From positions 19,116,937 to 19,180,936 of the forward strand of contig JALIRH010000002.1 of NCBI GenBank assembly GCA_023055505.1: 64,000 bases of DNA, written 5' to 3'. Position numbers and translations under genes: made by a program. This stretch comes from Callipepla californica brunnescens (taxonomy: Eukaryota; Chordata; Aves; Galliformes; Odontophoridae). Shown here piece by piece: positions 36,901 to 45,100 of this stretch (the first letter of the stretch is position 1; each line of letters starts with the position of its first letter). The notes beneath the pieces are model-generated. The model saw nothing but the letters and a program-made list of their open reading frames with translations. It did not search any database and was not told the origin of the DNA.

Positions 36901-38080
36901 AAGGCTGGAAGTGCAAGCAGATGTGCAGAAAGAGCGCTACAGCCTGAGTGGCGAATCCGGCACCGTCAGCCTGGGGACAGTGAGCGATAATGCCAGTACC
37001 AAAGCTATGGCAGGATCCATTCTCAACTCCTACATCCCTTTGGACAGGTAAGAGAAACGTGGTGAAAACAGAAGATGAAGCCTTAACTTACTGAGGGAAG
37101 TCCTAAGCACACCTCAGCGGTTCTATTTTTTGGTTAGAAACGGAATGACGCGTGGTTGCTTGTGTTCCCCAAGCTTACTTCCAAAGAAGAGCACAATCTT
37201 TGCGGCTCAGTGAAGCGTTGTGTTTTCAGGCAGCCTGTTTCTGTTTGGGCTGTTTACTTGGTTAAACGCTTTTCCAAAACCAGTGACATTTCTCTGATTT
37301 CCTTCTGCAGTGGGTTTTGGGAAGCAGCAGGTTTGCTGTGCTGTATCGGCCGGCTTGTTTCAGATAACTGCTTACACTCAGCTTCGTTGTTGTTGCAGAG
37401 AAGGCAACAGTATGGAAGTGCAAGTGGATATTGAATCAAAGCCAGCCAAGTTCAGACACAACAGCGGAAGCAGCAGTGTTGATGATGGCAGTGCTGTGGG
37501 TCGGAGCAACGCATCGGCCTGCGTGCCAGAAAGTAAATGCAGTGCCACCAAGTGGTCCAAAGAAACAACAGCAGGAAAAAAATGCAAAGGGAAGCTGAGA
37601 AAGAAGAGCAGCATGAAGATAAATGAGACGAGAGAGGACATGGATGCTCAGCTGCTGGAACAACAAAGCACAAACTCCAGTGAATTTGACTCTCCCTCTC
37701 TTAGCGATAGTATTCCATCTGTAGCAGATTCTCACTCGAGTCATTTTTCTGAGTTCAGTTGCTCAGATATGGAAAGCATGAAAACCTCCTGTAGCCACGG
37801 TTCCAGCGACTTTCACACTCGCTTCACCACCGTCAGCGTTCTCCCTGAGGTGGAAAACGATCGCTTGGAGAACTCTCCCCAGGCGAGCGGATTCCCCGCG
37901 CCCGCTCCAGCAGCTCCGGGCACTGACGGTCCGCAGCTGAGTCACATTGCTGAGGAGAGCACCCACCACGGCTCTCCGTCAGATACAGGTTTAGCTGTCG
38001 ATGAAACTCTGAAAGAAACAAACAACAACCATTCGCAACGCGCTGCGGAATTAAGCACTGCTATCCAGACTGAAATTTAA
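21335..38080 (+). CDS. RNF19A: RNF19A (dorfin), RBR E3 ubiquitin-protein ligase, complete coding sequence in 9 exons
   Basis: Joined exons: 21335-21915, 27136-27344, 29236-29380, 29931-30093, 33965-34079, 35287-35448, 35714-35927, 36904-37047, 37399-38080. They total 2415 nt, giving 804 residues, and the frame stays open across all eight junctions. Seen: RING1 (C101, C104, C119, H121, C124, C127, C145, C148); IBR (residues 185-233); RING2 (C270-C301) with the presumed thioester cysteine C285 in a GSCNHM context; two hydrophobic segments at about 331-362 and 383-425; and a long Ser-rich tail ending IQTEI. Family knowledge: RBR ligases take ubiquitin from an E2 onto the RING2 cysteine. RNF19A is membrane-anchored, collects at ubiquitin-positive inclusions and ubiquitylates mutant SOD1 and synphilin-1. 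The human protein is 838 residues; the difference is mostly the N-terminal extension. An in-frame ATG at 21320 would add five residues, but 21335 has the better context (G at -3). Confidence 0.96.
22092..22107. repeat. C16 homopolymer
   Basis: Sixteen consecutive C on the + strand (G on the template side), shortly after the first coding exon of RNF19A and preceded by an A-rich tract. Confidence 0.95.
24360..24705 (-). mobile_element. CR1 LINE 3' fragment, reverse, in RNF19A intron
   Basis: It begins with TCACAGAATTGTTTCAGTTT, the reverse of a CR1 3' end, and continues through TCTCCTTGTCCTGTTGCAAC. It is antisense to RNF19A transcription. Confidence 0.85.
25190..25245 (+). mobile_element. Possible short CR1 remnant, forward
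   Basis: About 55 bases around AGGACAAGGAGAAACAACAA resemble the complement of the CR1 segment at 24590-24640. Short and old; could be chance. Confidence 0.3.
27136..27344 (+). CDS. RNF19A: RNF19A coding exon 2 (IBR zinc-binding domain)
   Basis: The acceptor is TTTAAG ending at 27135 and the donor is GTATGT at 27345. It encodes residues 194-264, including most IBR ligands (C202, C205, C210, C215, C220, C223, H228, C233), followed by a basic linker (RLRTIRSSS). It enters in phase 2 and leaves in phase 1. The preceding intron, 5.2 kb, is the longest between coding exons of this gene. Confidence 0.95.
27345..29235 (+). other. RNF19A: RNF19A intron between coding exons 2 and 3
   Basis: A 1.9 kb intron between GTATGT and AAACAG. 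It has a T18 run at 29118-29135 near the acceptor and no recognised repeat or exon. Confidence 0.85.
29118..29135. repeat. T18 homopolymer
   Basis: T run about 100 bases before the RNF19A coding exon 3 acceptor. Confidence 0.95.
29236..29380 (+). CDS. RNF19A: RNF19A coding exon 3 (catalytic RING2)
   Basis: The acceptor is AAACAG ending at 29235 and the donor is GTACGT at 29381. It encodes residues 264-312: the CPRC pair (C270/C273), the presumed catalytic C285, and C290, C293, C298 and C301. All residues expected of an active RBR RING2 are present, so the ligase should be catalytically competent. Confidence 0.95.
29381..29930 (+). other. RNF19A: RNF19A intron between coding exons 3 and 4
   Basis: A 550-base intron separating RING2 from the first membrane segment. 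Nothing else was recognised in it. Confidence 0.85.
29931..30093 (+). CDS. RNF19A: RNF19A coding exon 4 (first membrane segment)
   Basis: The acceptor is CTGTTTTAG ending at 29930 and the donor is GTAAAA at 30094. It encodes residues 312-366. After a basic SRKKK stretch comes a Gly/Ala/Ile-rich hydrophobic segment of about 30 residues that should span or enter the membrane. It ends on a codon boundary. Confidence 0.95.
31412..31429. repeat. T18 homopolymer
   Basis: T run inside the RNF19A intron between coding exons 4 and 5, about 340 bases before the reverse CR1. Confidence 0.95.
31768..32520 (-). mobile_element. CR1 LINE fragment, about 750 bases, reverse, in RNF19A intron
   Basis: It starts with GAGTCATAGAGTGGCTTGGG (reverse CR1 3' end) and runs into reverse ORF2 sequence (GGTGTCATCAGCAGACTTGC, GATGACATCAGTTGCC). 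On the - strand a broken reverse-transcriptase frame is visible. Antisense to RNF19A. Confidence 0.88.
33965..34079 (+). CDS. RNF19A: RNF19A coding exon 5 (inter-membrane loop and start of second membrane segment)
   Basis: The acceptor is CCCTCCAG ending at 33964 and the donor is GTAAGC at 34080. It encodes residues 367-405: a polar loop (IHNRYEGKD) and the first half of the second hydrophobic segment ([14 protein letters not shown]...). It lies on the opposite strand to a long but spurious antisense ORF. Confidence 0.95.
34080..35286 (+). other. RNF19A: RNF19A intron between coding exons 5 and 6
   Basis: A 1.2 kb intron that splits the second membrane segment. No repeat or other gene was recognised. 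Confidence 0.85.
35287..35448 (+). CDS. RNF19A: RNF19A coding exon 6 (end of second membrane segment, acidic linker)
   Basis: The acceptor is CTCTGCAG ending at 35286 and the donor is GTAAGG at 35449. It encodes residues 405-459. It completes the hydrophobic segment, then a Cys/Gly-rich turn and an acidic stretch (IEFDDENDI). Phase 1 at both ends. Confidence 0.95.
35714..35927 (+). CDS. RNF19A: RNF19A coding exon 7 (Gly/Ser-rich cytosolic region)
   Basis: The acceptor is TGTCCAG ending at 35713 and the donor is GTAAGA at 35928. It encodes residues 459-530. The Gly/Ser/Ala-rich, low-complexity sequence ([12 protein letters not shown] type) is close to the human protein as I recall it, so it is constrained despite its composition. 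Confidence 0.95.
35928..36903 (+). other. RNF19A: RNF19A intron between coding exons 7 and 8
   Basis: A 976-base intron, GTAAGA to CCAAG. Nothing was recognised inside. The neighbouring introns at 35449-35713 (265 bases) and 37048-37398 (351 bases) are also plain. Confidence 0.85.
36904..37047 (+). CDS. RNF19A: RNF19A coding exon 8
   Basis: The acceptor is TCTCCAAG ending at 36903 and the donor is GTAAGA at 37048. It encodes residues 530-578 ([16 protein letters not shown] to SYIPLD). Phase 2 at both ends. No separate domain is recognisable; it is part of the conserved C-terminal cytosolic region. Confidence 0.95.
37399..38080 (+). CDS. RNF19A: RNF19A coding exon 9 (C-terminal tail and stop)
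   Basis: The acceptor is TTGTTGCAG ending at 37398; the stop is TAA at 38078-38080. It encodes residues 578-804: a Ser-rich and Lys-rich disordered tail, a well-conserved block ([16 protein letters not shown]), and the terminal motif AIQTEI. Between these, at about residues 737-785, lies a GC- and Pro/Ala-rich stretch that differs clearly from the mammalian protein. Confidence 0.95.
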
Positions 38081-39268
38081 GCCAAAAGATGCTGCAGAAA
38101 CACGTTTGCCACTAATGAACCCCGTCTGAAAGCTGGTTTAATGACGTGCGACGACTTCCCTAAGCTTCAGGTGACCGGCAGAAGCGAGGTTTTGATACAG
38201 CTGCATTTTATATACCTGTCTGTTAAGGCAGAGCGCTTCGTATGGGTCTTAGGCCCATGTGAAGGGACATGAAGGCTTTAACAAGTGCATTACAGCAGTA
38301 CAGATGCGTCCGTGTTTTTTATTTTTGCCACAACTTTGCTTGAAAGCATATACTTGGTGTATTTAGACAAAAAAAAAAAGGGGTAATTGTTGATATGTTA
38401 AATGCTAAAATGAATAATACATCCTGCACTGTTGGCTCGGAAAATAGGGGATGTGGGATAAGTGGGCGTTAGCTGAGCATTAGTGACTTAAAACCACCCT
38501 AGCGTGAGCTCTTAAGGGGAGCAGAAGTTTTGCGGAGCCCTCTGCAGACATCTTGCAGCAGAGAGTGTTCGTAGTGATGGCTGTGTTTCATAACTGGACA
38601 CACTGCTCAGAACGTGTGGGATGGATGCCGTGCCTCCAGGCGGACGCGGGCTGAGGTGGAAGCGTCGGTGCCTGCACACCTGGAGCGAGGGCACGGCGTG
38701 CTGCTCTGAAACAGAGGGCATTGGTACTGGATGGGACGTGGTGGAGACATCACCTGTGGAGAGAGGTGGGGTCACCTGTTGGTTCGTGCGGCACATAAAG
38801 GCTGCTGTGTGTTGTGGAAAGCCTGTAAGACAGCGGTCCGTTCGTTGATGAGCATCGTAGGAAAGCAGATGCAGTCACCTTTCGTGGGAGGGGGGGAAGC
38901 GGCGCCCCTTCAATTCTTGGTGCCTTGGAAAAGACTGGGTGCGAAGTGCCTGGTCGCTGGAGGATTGTCTGTAATGCGTTCCAGAATGTCCTCTTTGGCC
39001 ACCTTCGATCACTGAAGAGAATGGTAGCGGATGAATGCCTGGTAGATAAGTGTCTGATAACGAAGTATTAGCCTACCAAAGACTCACTCAGGCTTTCTTT
39101 CACGTGACGTCTCTTTGCGAGACGTGCACCTTCAGTCCCAGAGCCCGAGTGCAGGGCAGCAGCTGCCGGGATGGCTCCCGGCTGTGCTGGCTTTAGTTTC
39201 TTTTGCCTATGGAAGATGTACAGATAAACACAAGCTGAAGTTGGCCGAAGCGCCCGCACTGTTCAGTG

Positions 39269-39294
39269 TTTTTTGTTTTTTGTTTTTTGTTTTT
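39269..39294. repeat. (T5-6 G)n short tandem repeat in the RNF19A 3' UTR
   Basis: Three to four units of T-run plus G. It would make a U-rich track in the mRNA. Confidence 0.85.
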
Positions 39295-39595
39295 GCTATG
39301 TAAATCACTAAAAATGAGGGGGGAGGAAAAAAGAAAGAAGTTGTGAATATCAGAAAAACAGTTACCCATGTTCTGTCTTGTGTTCAATGTATTGCCATTA
39401 TGGTGCTACTGGGAGCTCGCTTGGGTAAAAAGAAAACGCCGTGAGCTGCAGTTCTCTTCCATGACTTATCCTCACCAGTTCATTAAATGCTTATAACACT
39501 AGTGCCAGTTACGTTATTTGATAATGCTTGTTACGGTATTTGTATATTTGCAGTTCAGTTTTGCTCAGCAATATGCGTGTAAACTGCATATCTGA

Positions 39596-39601
39596 AATAA
39601 A
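39596..39601 (+). terminator. RNF19A: Poly(A) signal AATAAA of RNF19A
   Basis: Canonical AATAAA on the + strand, about 1.5 kb after the RNF19A stop, followed by a G/T-bearing stretch (GGTGCTGTTGG) as expected downstream of a cleavage site. No better signal lies before the intergenic CR1 copy. Confidence 0.8.
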
Positions 39602-39895
39602 TGTCTGAGTACTGAGCGGGACTGGTGCTGTTGGCGCGCAGGCTGCCTGACAGAATGGGCCGGGTGTCACAGGGTGCTCCTTTCTGTCAGGCTCCCACTG
39701 CTGCCATCTTCTGATGAACGGGTGGTGGTTCCTCCCTGGCTGAGCTGTGCTTGCTCAGCTGCATTTTTACAGGCTCATGAAGTAAGGGACTACAATAGAT
39801 GGGTGTGTGCCACACAAAGGGAATAACTGCATGTGTCTCATCCCTGACCCATATGTAAGCTCTGTTTACATCCAGAGTCAATAACAAACAGTTGT

Positions 39896-40321
39896 TGGGG
39901 GATGAGCTGCTGGAGGAGAGCTCTGAGGAGAGGGACCTGGGTGTCCTGGTGGATGACAGGTTGCCCATGAGCCAGCAGCGTGCCCTGGTGGCCAAGAAGG
40001 CCAATGGCATCCTGGGCTGCATTAAAAAGAGCATGGCCAGCAGGTTGAGGGAGGTCATCCTCCTCCTCTACTCTGCCCTGGTGAGGCCTCACCTGGAGTA
40101 CTGTGTCCAGTTCTGGGCTCCACGGCACAAAAAAGACAGGGATCTCCTGGAGAGAGTCCTGCAGAGGCACAGCTGCACAGAGAGGTGGTGGAGTCTCCTT
40201 CTCTGGAGACGTTCCAGTCCTGCCTGGCCGCCTACCTGTGCAACCTGGGCTAGGGAGCTGCTCTGCAGGGGGTTGGACTCGGTGATCCCTGGAGGTCCCT
40301 TCCAACCCCTACAGTTCTGTG
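39896..40321 (+). mobile_element. CR1 LINE with C-terminal reverse transcriptase fragment, forward
   Basis: An open frame here reads as the end of CR1 ORF2 ([36 protein letters not shown]). The frame then jumps, by deletion of a few hundred bases of 3' region, to GGTGGTGGAGTCTCCTTCTC and ends TACAGTTCTGTGAAG. It sits just after the RNF19A poly(A) site. A LINE remnant, not a host gene. Confidence 0.9.
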
Positions 40322-40616
40322 AAGATGTGTTTGGAAGAAGTGCAGAGCCAGGTTCGGGAGCTCTTCTCACTGCTACTTAACAAGATTATTTCCACTGCTG
40401 GTATAGAACTGGCACGTTGTAAAACTCTCCCTGCAGAAACAAGAAAATCTACCACTGCAGAAATACGCACCATCCATGCCATGAAGCTGTATTTCTGCTA
40501 CAGGAGGCAGTGTCATCCTGTTCAGTAAAAGAATTCAGTTTCAGTGGGTGTTGTCTTTCTCAATACACAGTGAAATAAATGAGAACAAAACATACTCAAC
40601 TCTAAGCTGTGCAGAC

Positions 40617-40790
40617 ATGGAATTGTAGACTGGCCTGGGTTGGTGGAGGACCTCAAGGAGTCCCAGGTTCCAGCTCTCTGCCACAGGCACCATTGCTACT
40701 GCTCCATCAAGTGCTGCATCACACTGCCTAGCGTCCCATCCACCCCCACGCCGTACAAAACTGCAGTCAGGATGATTGAGAACCCAGGAA
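40617..40790 (-). mobile_element. CR1 LINE 3' fragment, reverse
   Basis: Begins ATGGAATTGTAGACTGGCCT and GGTTGGTGGAGGACCTCAAG, a degraded reverse CR1 3' end, with CTCTCTGCCACAGGCACC further on. It lies between the two convergent 3' ends. Confidence 0.65.
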
Positions 40791-41009
40791 TTACCCAGCC
40801 CCACGAGGAACGAAGCAGCCTGGCACTGCAGGCTCAGCGCCGTTGGCCATAGCTGTGGAGCTCTCTTGGATTCATGGCAATCCCATAGGAAGAGGACAAA
40901 AACCTCAAGGAATTAAAAGCTTCACTCTTGGTATTCTCCTTCAAACCCTAACTCAGAAACCACATCAGAACTATGAGCCTGAAGAGAGCAGAAGAATCCA
41001 TAAACTGTA

Positions 41010-42060
41010 CTTGGCAGGAAAAAAATACTTTTATTTAATTAACCCGAGGAAAAAATTCATTAGAACAACGTCCCTAATGACACTTCCGCAGCGCTTGTGA
41101 CTTTGATATAATTTATACTACACATGCAGAGAATGAATTGGGGTGTGTGTAAAGTTTTAACATCTCATTGTGAAAAACGGAGCTCTGTCAGAATCAAATG
41201 TGAAACAGAAGCGCTGCCTGAAAGAAAACTTAAGTCTCAGCTGGTCCACAGAATGGTCTCAGTGTTATCTGCATGAATGTGTCTGTAAACGGAAATAACA
41301 GCTGGGATTTGAAGTAATCCCACGACAGAGTTGGGGTTAAGCACTTTTACTGTTAGGTGGAGCCATGTGTTCCTTTAAAAGCTGTGCAAACTAGCAGTCC
41401 TTCCCCGCACAGAAAACAGCACTACAACTTCCCCGTTTGTCATTTCACAAACATACCCCCTCAGTTAATAATTAATCATCCCGAGTCAAAGCTTTCCATG
41501 ATGAGCCAATATATTATTCATCCATCTTTGTACAGCACCAAAAATATTTACATCTGTTTTGTACAGGGCCGGGGTGGGGGCGAAGAAACAGATGATGGGC
41601 GGTGCAGTTTTACCTGACAAATGGTCCTGCTTTGTGTAAATTCTCTATAGCAGCGCTGTGCTGACGGAGCCCTCTGTTCTGAAGGTGCTTCTTTACCACA
41701 GGGACGTGCAGCCCACCAGGTGACCTAACAAGTGGTGACTGAAAGCGCACTTCCCTTGCCCCATCAAGGTATTCCATGCCGTATAGAAACGCAAAATAAA
41801 TAGGTATTTGTGTGTGTGAATAAAATCAGGATGCCGAACACGAGCTCCTTAACTGAACACAAACGCATTACATTCTACACTAAAACCGTATGCAACTACT
41901 AAGAACCAAAAAGAGCAGCGAGTTTTAGATATGGGTACGCTGTCAAAACAGAATTCAGACGGCGCACGTAGAGAACACTTCAACCCACACCTGGTCACAG
42001 AGTTCATACAGGCATCTTAGAACCAACAACCCCGTCCACGCAACAAAGAGACCTTAATTC
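41010..42060 (-). other. SPAG1: SPAG1 3' untranslated region
   Basis: About 1.05 kb from the stop codon to just past the minus-strand AATAAA at 41035-41030. No coding frame or repeat was recognised. The end is estimated from the poly(A) signal. Confidence 0.75.
41030..41035 (-). terminator. SPAG1: Poly(A) signal AATAAA of SPAG1
   Basis: Read as TTTATT on the + strand. It is the first canonical minus-strand AATAAA downstream of the SPAG1 stop, followed on the - strand by a T-rich stretch. Confidence 0.7.
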
Positions 42061-42192
42061 TTAAAGTTCATAAACCTTTTTAAGGCTGTCAAGTTCCTCC
42101 AAAGAGTACTGATGATTCTGGTTCTCCGCGAGCAGAGCGAACAGCTGCTGAACACGTTCCTTTTCCTTCCTGCTGAGAAGAGCCAACACCAC
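42061..42192 (-). CDS. SPAG1: SPAG1 last coding exon
   Basis: The acceptor is GTTTCCTCAG; the stop is TAA at 42063-42061. 43 residues complete the C-terminal domain and end KKVYEL, matching the human ending (KRQYEL) in position and character. Confidence 0.95.
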   Translation of the reverse strand: MVLALLSRKEKERVQQLFALLAENQNHQYSLEELDSLKKVYEL

Positions 42193-45100
42193 CTGAGGAA
42201 ACATTGCAGTACGATCAGCACAGGCCACTGGGAATCATAGCACTTGACAGAAATACAACCATCAGTTTTAGCTTTTCCCACTGAAAGATGAAACTCCTAC
42301 ATTTCTGTTTAAGTACTCACTTAAGTTCTTACCTTAAATCTTTCTGCTTTGCTCAAGTAGAAGAGATGTTGATACACGAGGCCAGGATCTTTTCCAAGGA
42401 TGTAACGTTCCAGTGACTGGATAAAAATCATAAAGGTCTGTCCGTCAAGTTTGTTACTTAGCAGCATTGGCAGCTTTTTTGGATGAGTAATTGTGAGAAG
42501 ATCTGCACAAGCACACTGATCCTGATTGGCATTCACTGCATTTACAATCTGACCAAATTCATAGGCATTGGATGGTTCAGAAACGGTCAGTTTTTCACCG
42601 ATCTTCAATGGCACACTCTCCTGTGCTTCTTTAGAGCTAACACTGTCAGCCACCACATCTTCTGTCACAAGCTGCCCCTCTTCCTGTTCACCAGTTGCCT
42701 TGACAAAAGAAATGGCATCAAAGCATTAACAGAAACATCATTAAATTAGAGCTGGCATTTTACTCTTCATAAATGAATGGCTCCTATGTTCCTCTGCATC
42801 CCTTCTTCAACCCAGAATGGTACATCCCTTGTTTATCATTACAGGTTTCCAAGACAGAAGCCTGCATTGTACACTTCTTTTCATCGCATTCCAAGCCACC
42901 TGAAGCACACTGGGAGGGAGCTAAGCAGGACAGTATACGTACATTAAACGTGAAGTGGAAGAACACAAGCAGAACCAACGTTTAGTCTCCATATACTTCC
43001 CATTTACAGTTCCATTTCAGTGCTGTGACTTCAGAATAGTACAGGCACACAGCAGCTGCATCAGGATGCTGTTTGTGGACTCGCTGTGGAAGCAGAAGGC
43101 CCACCGTGGTCTAACTGCCTGTATTCCCACTTCTCCCCAGCCTGCAGCCTGCACAGTTTCATCATCTGCAGTCTGCTTGCGTGGAACTCCCATGTAGGTA
43201 AGAATGGAATGCTCTCTAAAGGGATGGCTGCAATTACAATAGCAAACATCAACGCTTCCTGCCCCAGCCCTGCAAAAAATTCCCACTGCCAGTAATGCAG
43301 TTGGCAGTGCATTCACTGCCCAGAGCTCCTCTGTATACTCTCTGTCACAACTCACAGCTCAACTAACACTATTCCCAGCTTACAGCAGTTACATGAAGTC
43401 CCACGAACCTGAGACACTGGGAAGTACATCAATAAAACAAGCTGTTTCTATATTAGTAACCACCATTTCCATTACTCCATCATTTTGAAATTACATAATC
43501 CAATTTACAGTCACAGTTCAATAATGTACAGACTGGAAACCTTTTTAAGGAAAGGTTTCATCCTTCACACCAGTAGCTTTATTACTAGCACAAGAACAGC
43601 TGGCACGTTGCTAGCAACCTTTGCCAGAGGTTGCCAGAGCAGCTCAGGCTTTAAAAGCAAAACTGCTCCTGGACTGCCAGATCCTGTAAAATGGGTATTT
43701 CAAAGTCTAAGCAGTTTTTGATTACAAGGAGCACACGCTCAAGCTTCTTGTTGTCTAAATGTACTTCTTTCGGTTCCCCTGTGGTTCCGAATGCACCTCG
43801 AAGCAGGCAGAGCTTCACTACAGAACACAGTGGATGCTGAACACATCACACACAAAATCCTCCAGTATGCCCATGAAACAATGCTAAACATACAGTGCTG
43901 CCTAAAATAGGTGTAGAGCTAAGAACTGAAACCCAAAAGCTTTAGTATGATGTGTGCCTTCTGTACTGCTTGCTTGTAGAAATGAACAGACACACCTCTT
44001 GAATGGTTATTTTCTTCCTCTGCTTTTCTTGACAGTCAGCTACAGCAGCGTTGCCAAGGCTGAGCAGTTGGGTTATCTCCTCTAGTTCATTTTTTGCTTC
44101 AAGAACATTTGGAGCTATTAGAAGTACTTTCTTGAGATCATCAACACTGGCTTGATAGTTCTGTAAGGAAAAGGGAAAATGGTTTCTTTTTTTTTTTCAT
44201 AAATGCACCACTGGAGAAATACATTACAACTATCATATTGTCCTTTACTATTAGGAAAAGCAGAAATGCTGAAATCTTGACATGAAATAGACAGAAATAA
44301 TCTAAATACAGTGTTATCCTTAAAGGAAGAAAAAAGGAAACCGAGGATAAGTGAATATTTTATGGCTAAATACTGCCATATTAAATACGTGGTATGAATT
44401 GTAATACTTCCTCAACAGAACTCTGTAACAGTTTGCATACTTTGACAGTAGGTGAAATCAAGCTTAAATTAAAACTATGCTTTATCTTCCTGGGCATCAT
44501 TTCAATAGCTCATCTCAAATGGGCTGACATAGGAAATTTCTGGTTGTACTTGAGAAGATTGAGACTACATGATGAATTCCAATATAAAGCTGGAGTGCCA
44601 TCAGAATCTTCCAGAATCAGTCTTGTCATTTATTTAATGCTTTCATTTCAAAATTTGAGATTAAATATTATGCATTTTTATATTAAAATTTCTGGAAAGA
44701 CAAAGTTCAGAGCAGCATCAATTCTGAGGAAGACTGAAATACCATGTGGAATAAAACAAGTTACCTTGGGGGCCGGAATATTGAAAATGAGGATAACATG
44801 TAAGAGCAGATGATACTAAAAGACTGCACATCAGAAACAGAAAAGTGTAGGACCCAGTATTTCCTCTGTTCCCTATCAGTGTCACGAGGTTATTAAATGT
44901 CATATTATCACAGAAAAAAAACCCATAAACCCACAATCCTCTGTAGCATCATCAGTTGACATCTTTCCTCAGCATCTCAACAGTATGAAACCACCAGTGT
45001 AAAAGACAGTTATTCTCTTTTCTATCTAAAATATTGTGTTCAATATCAATTAGTTGTATTCAACATGCAGTGAAATTGGACAAAGTCTGTAAATGAACCA

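Larger units (their letters stand above)
38081..39620 (+). other. RNF19A: RNF19A 3' untranslated region
   Basis: About 1.54 kb follows the stop codon with no long coding frame of note. It contains a TTTTTTG minisatellite-like tract (39269-39294) and ends at a canonical AATAAA. Cleavage is expected about 15-25 bases after the signal. The end position is estimated. Confidence 0.8.
39621..41009. other. Intergenic gap between the converging RNF19A and SPAG1 3' ends
   Basis: About 1.4 kb between the two poly(A) sites. Much of it is CR1 sequence: a forward copy (39896-40321) and a reverse copy (40617-40790). No gene was recognised. Confidence 0.8.

Noticed and set aside
39892..40380. A 162-codon frame that looks like a protein gene
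   Set aside because: It is the C-terminal end of CR1 reverse transcriptase fused to CR1 3' sequence, so it is annotated as a mobile element.
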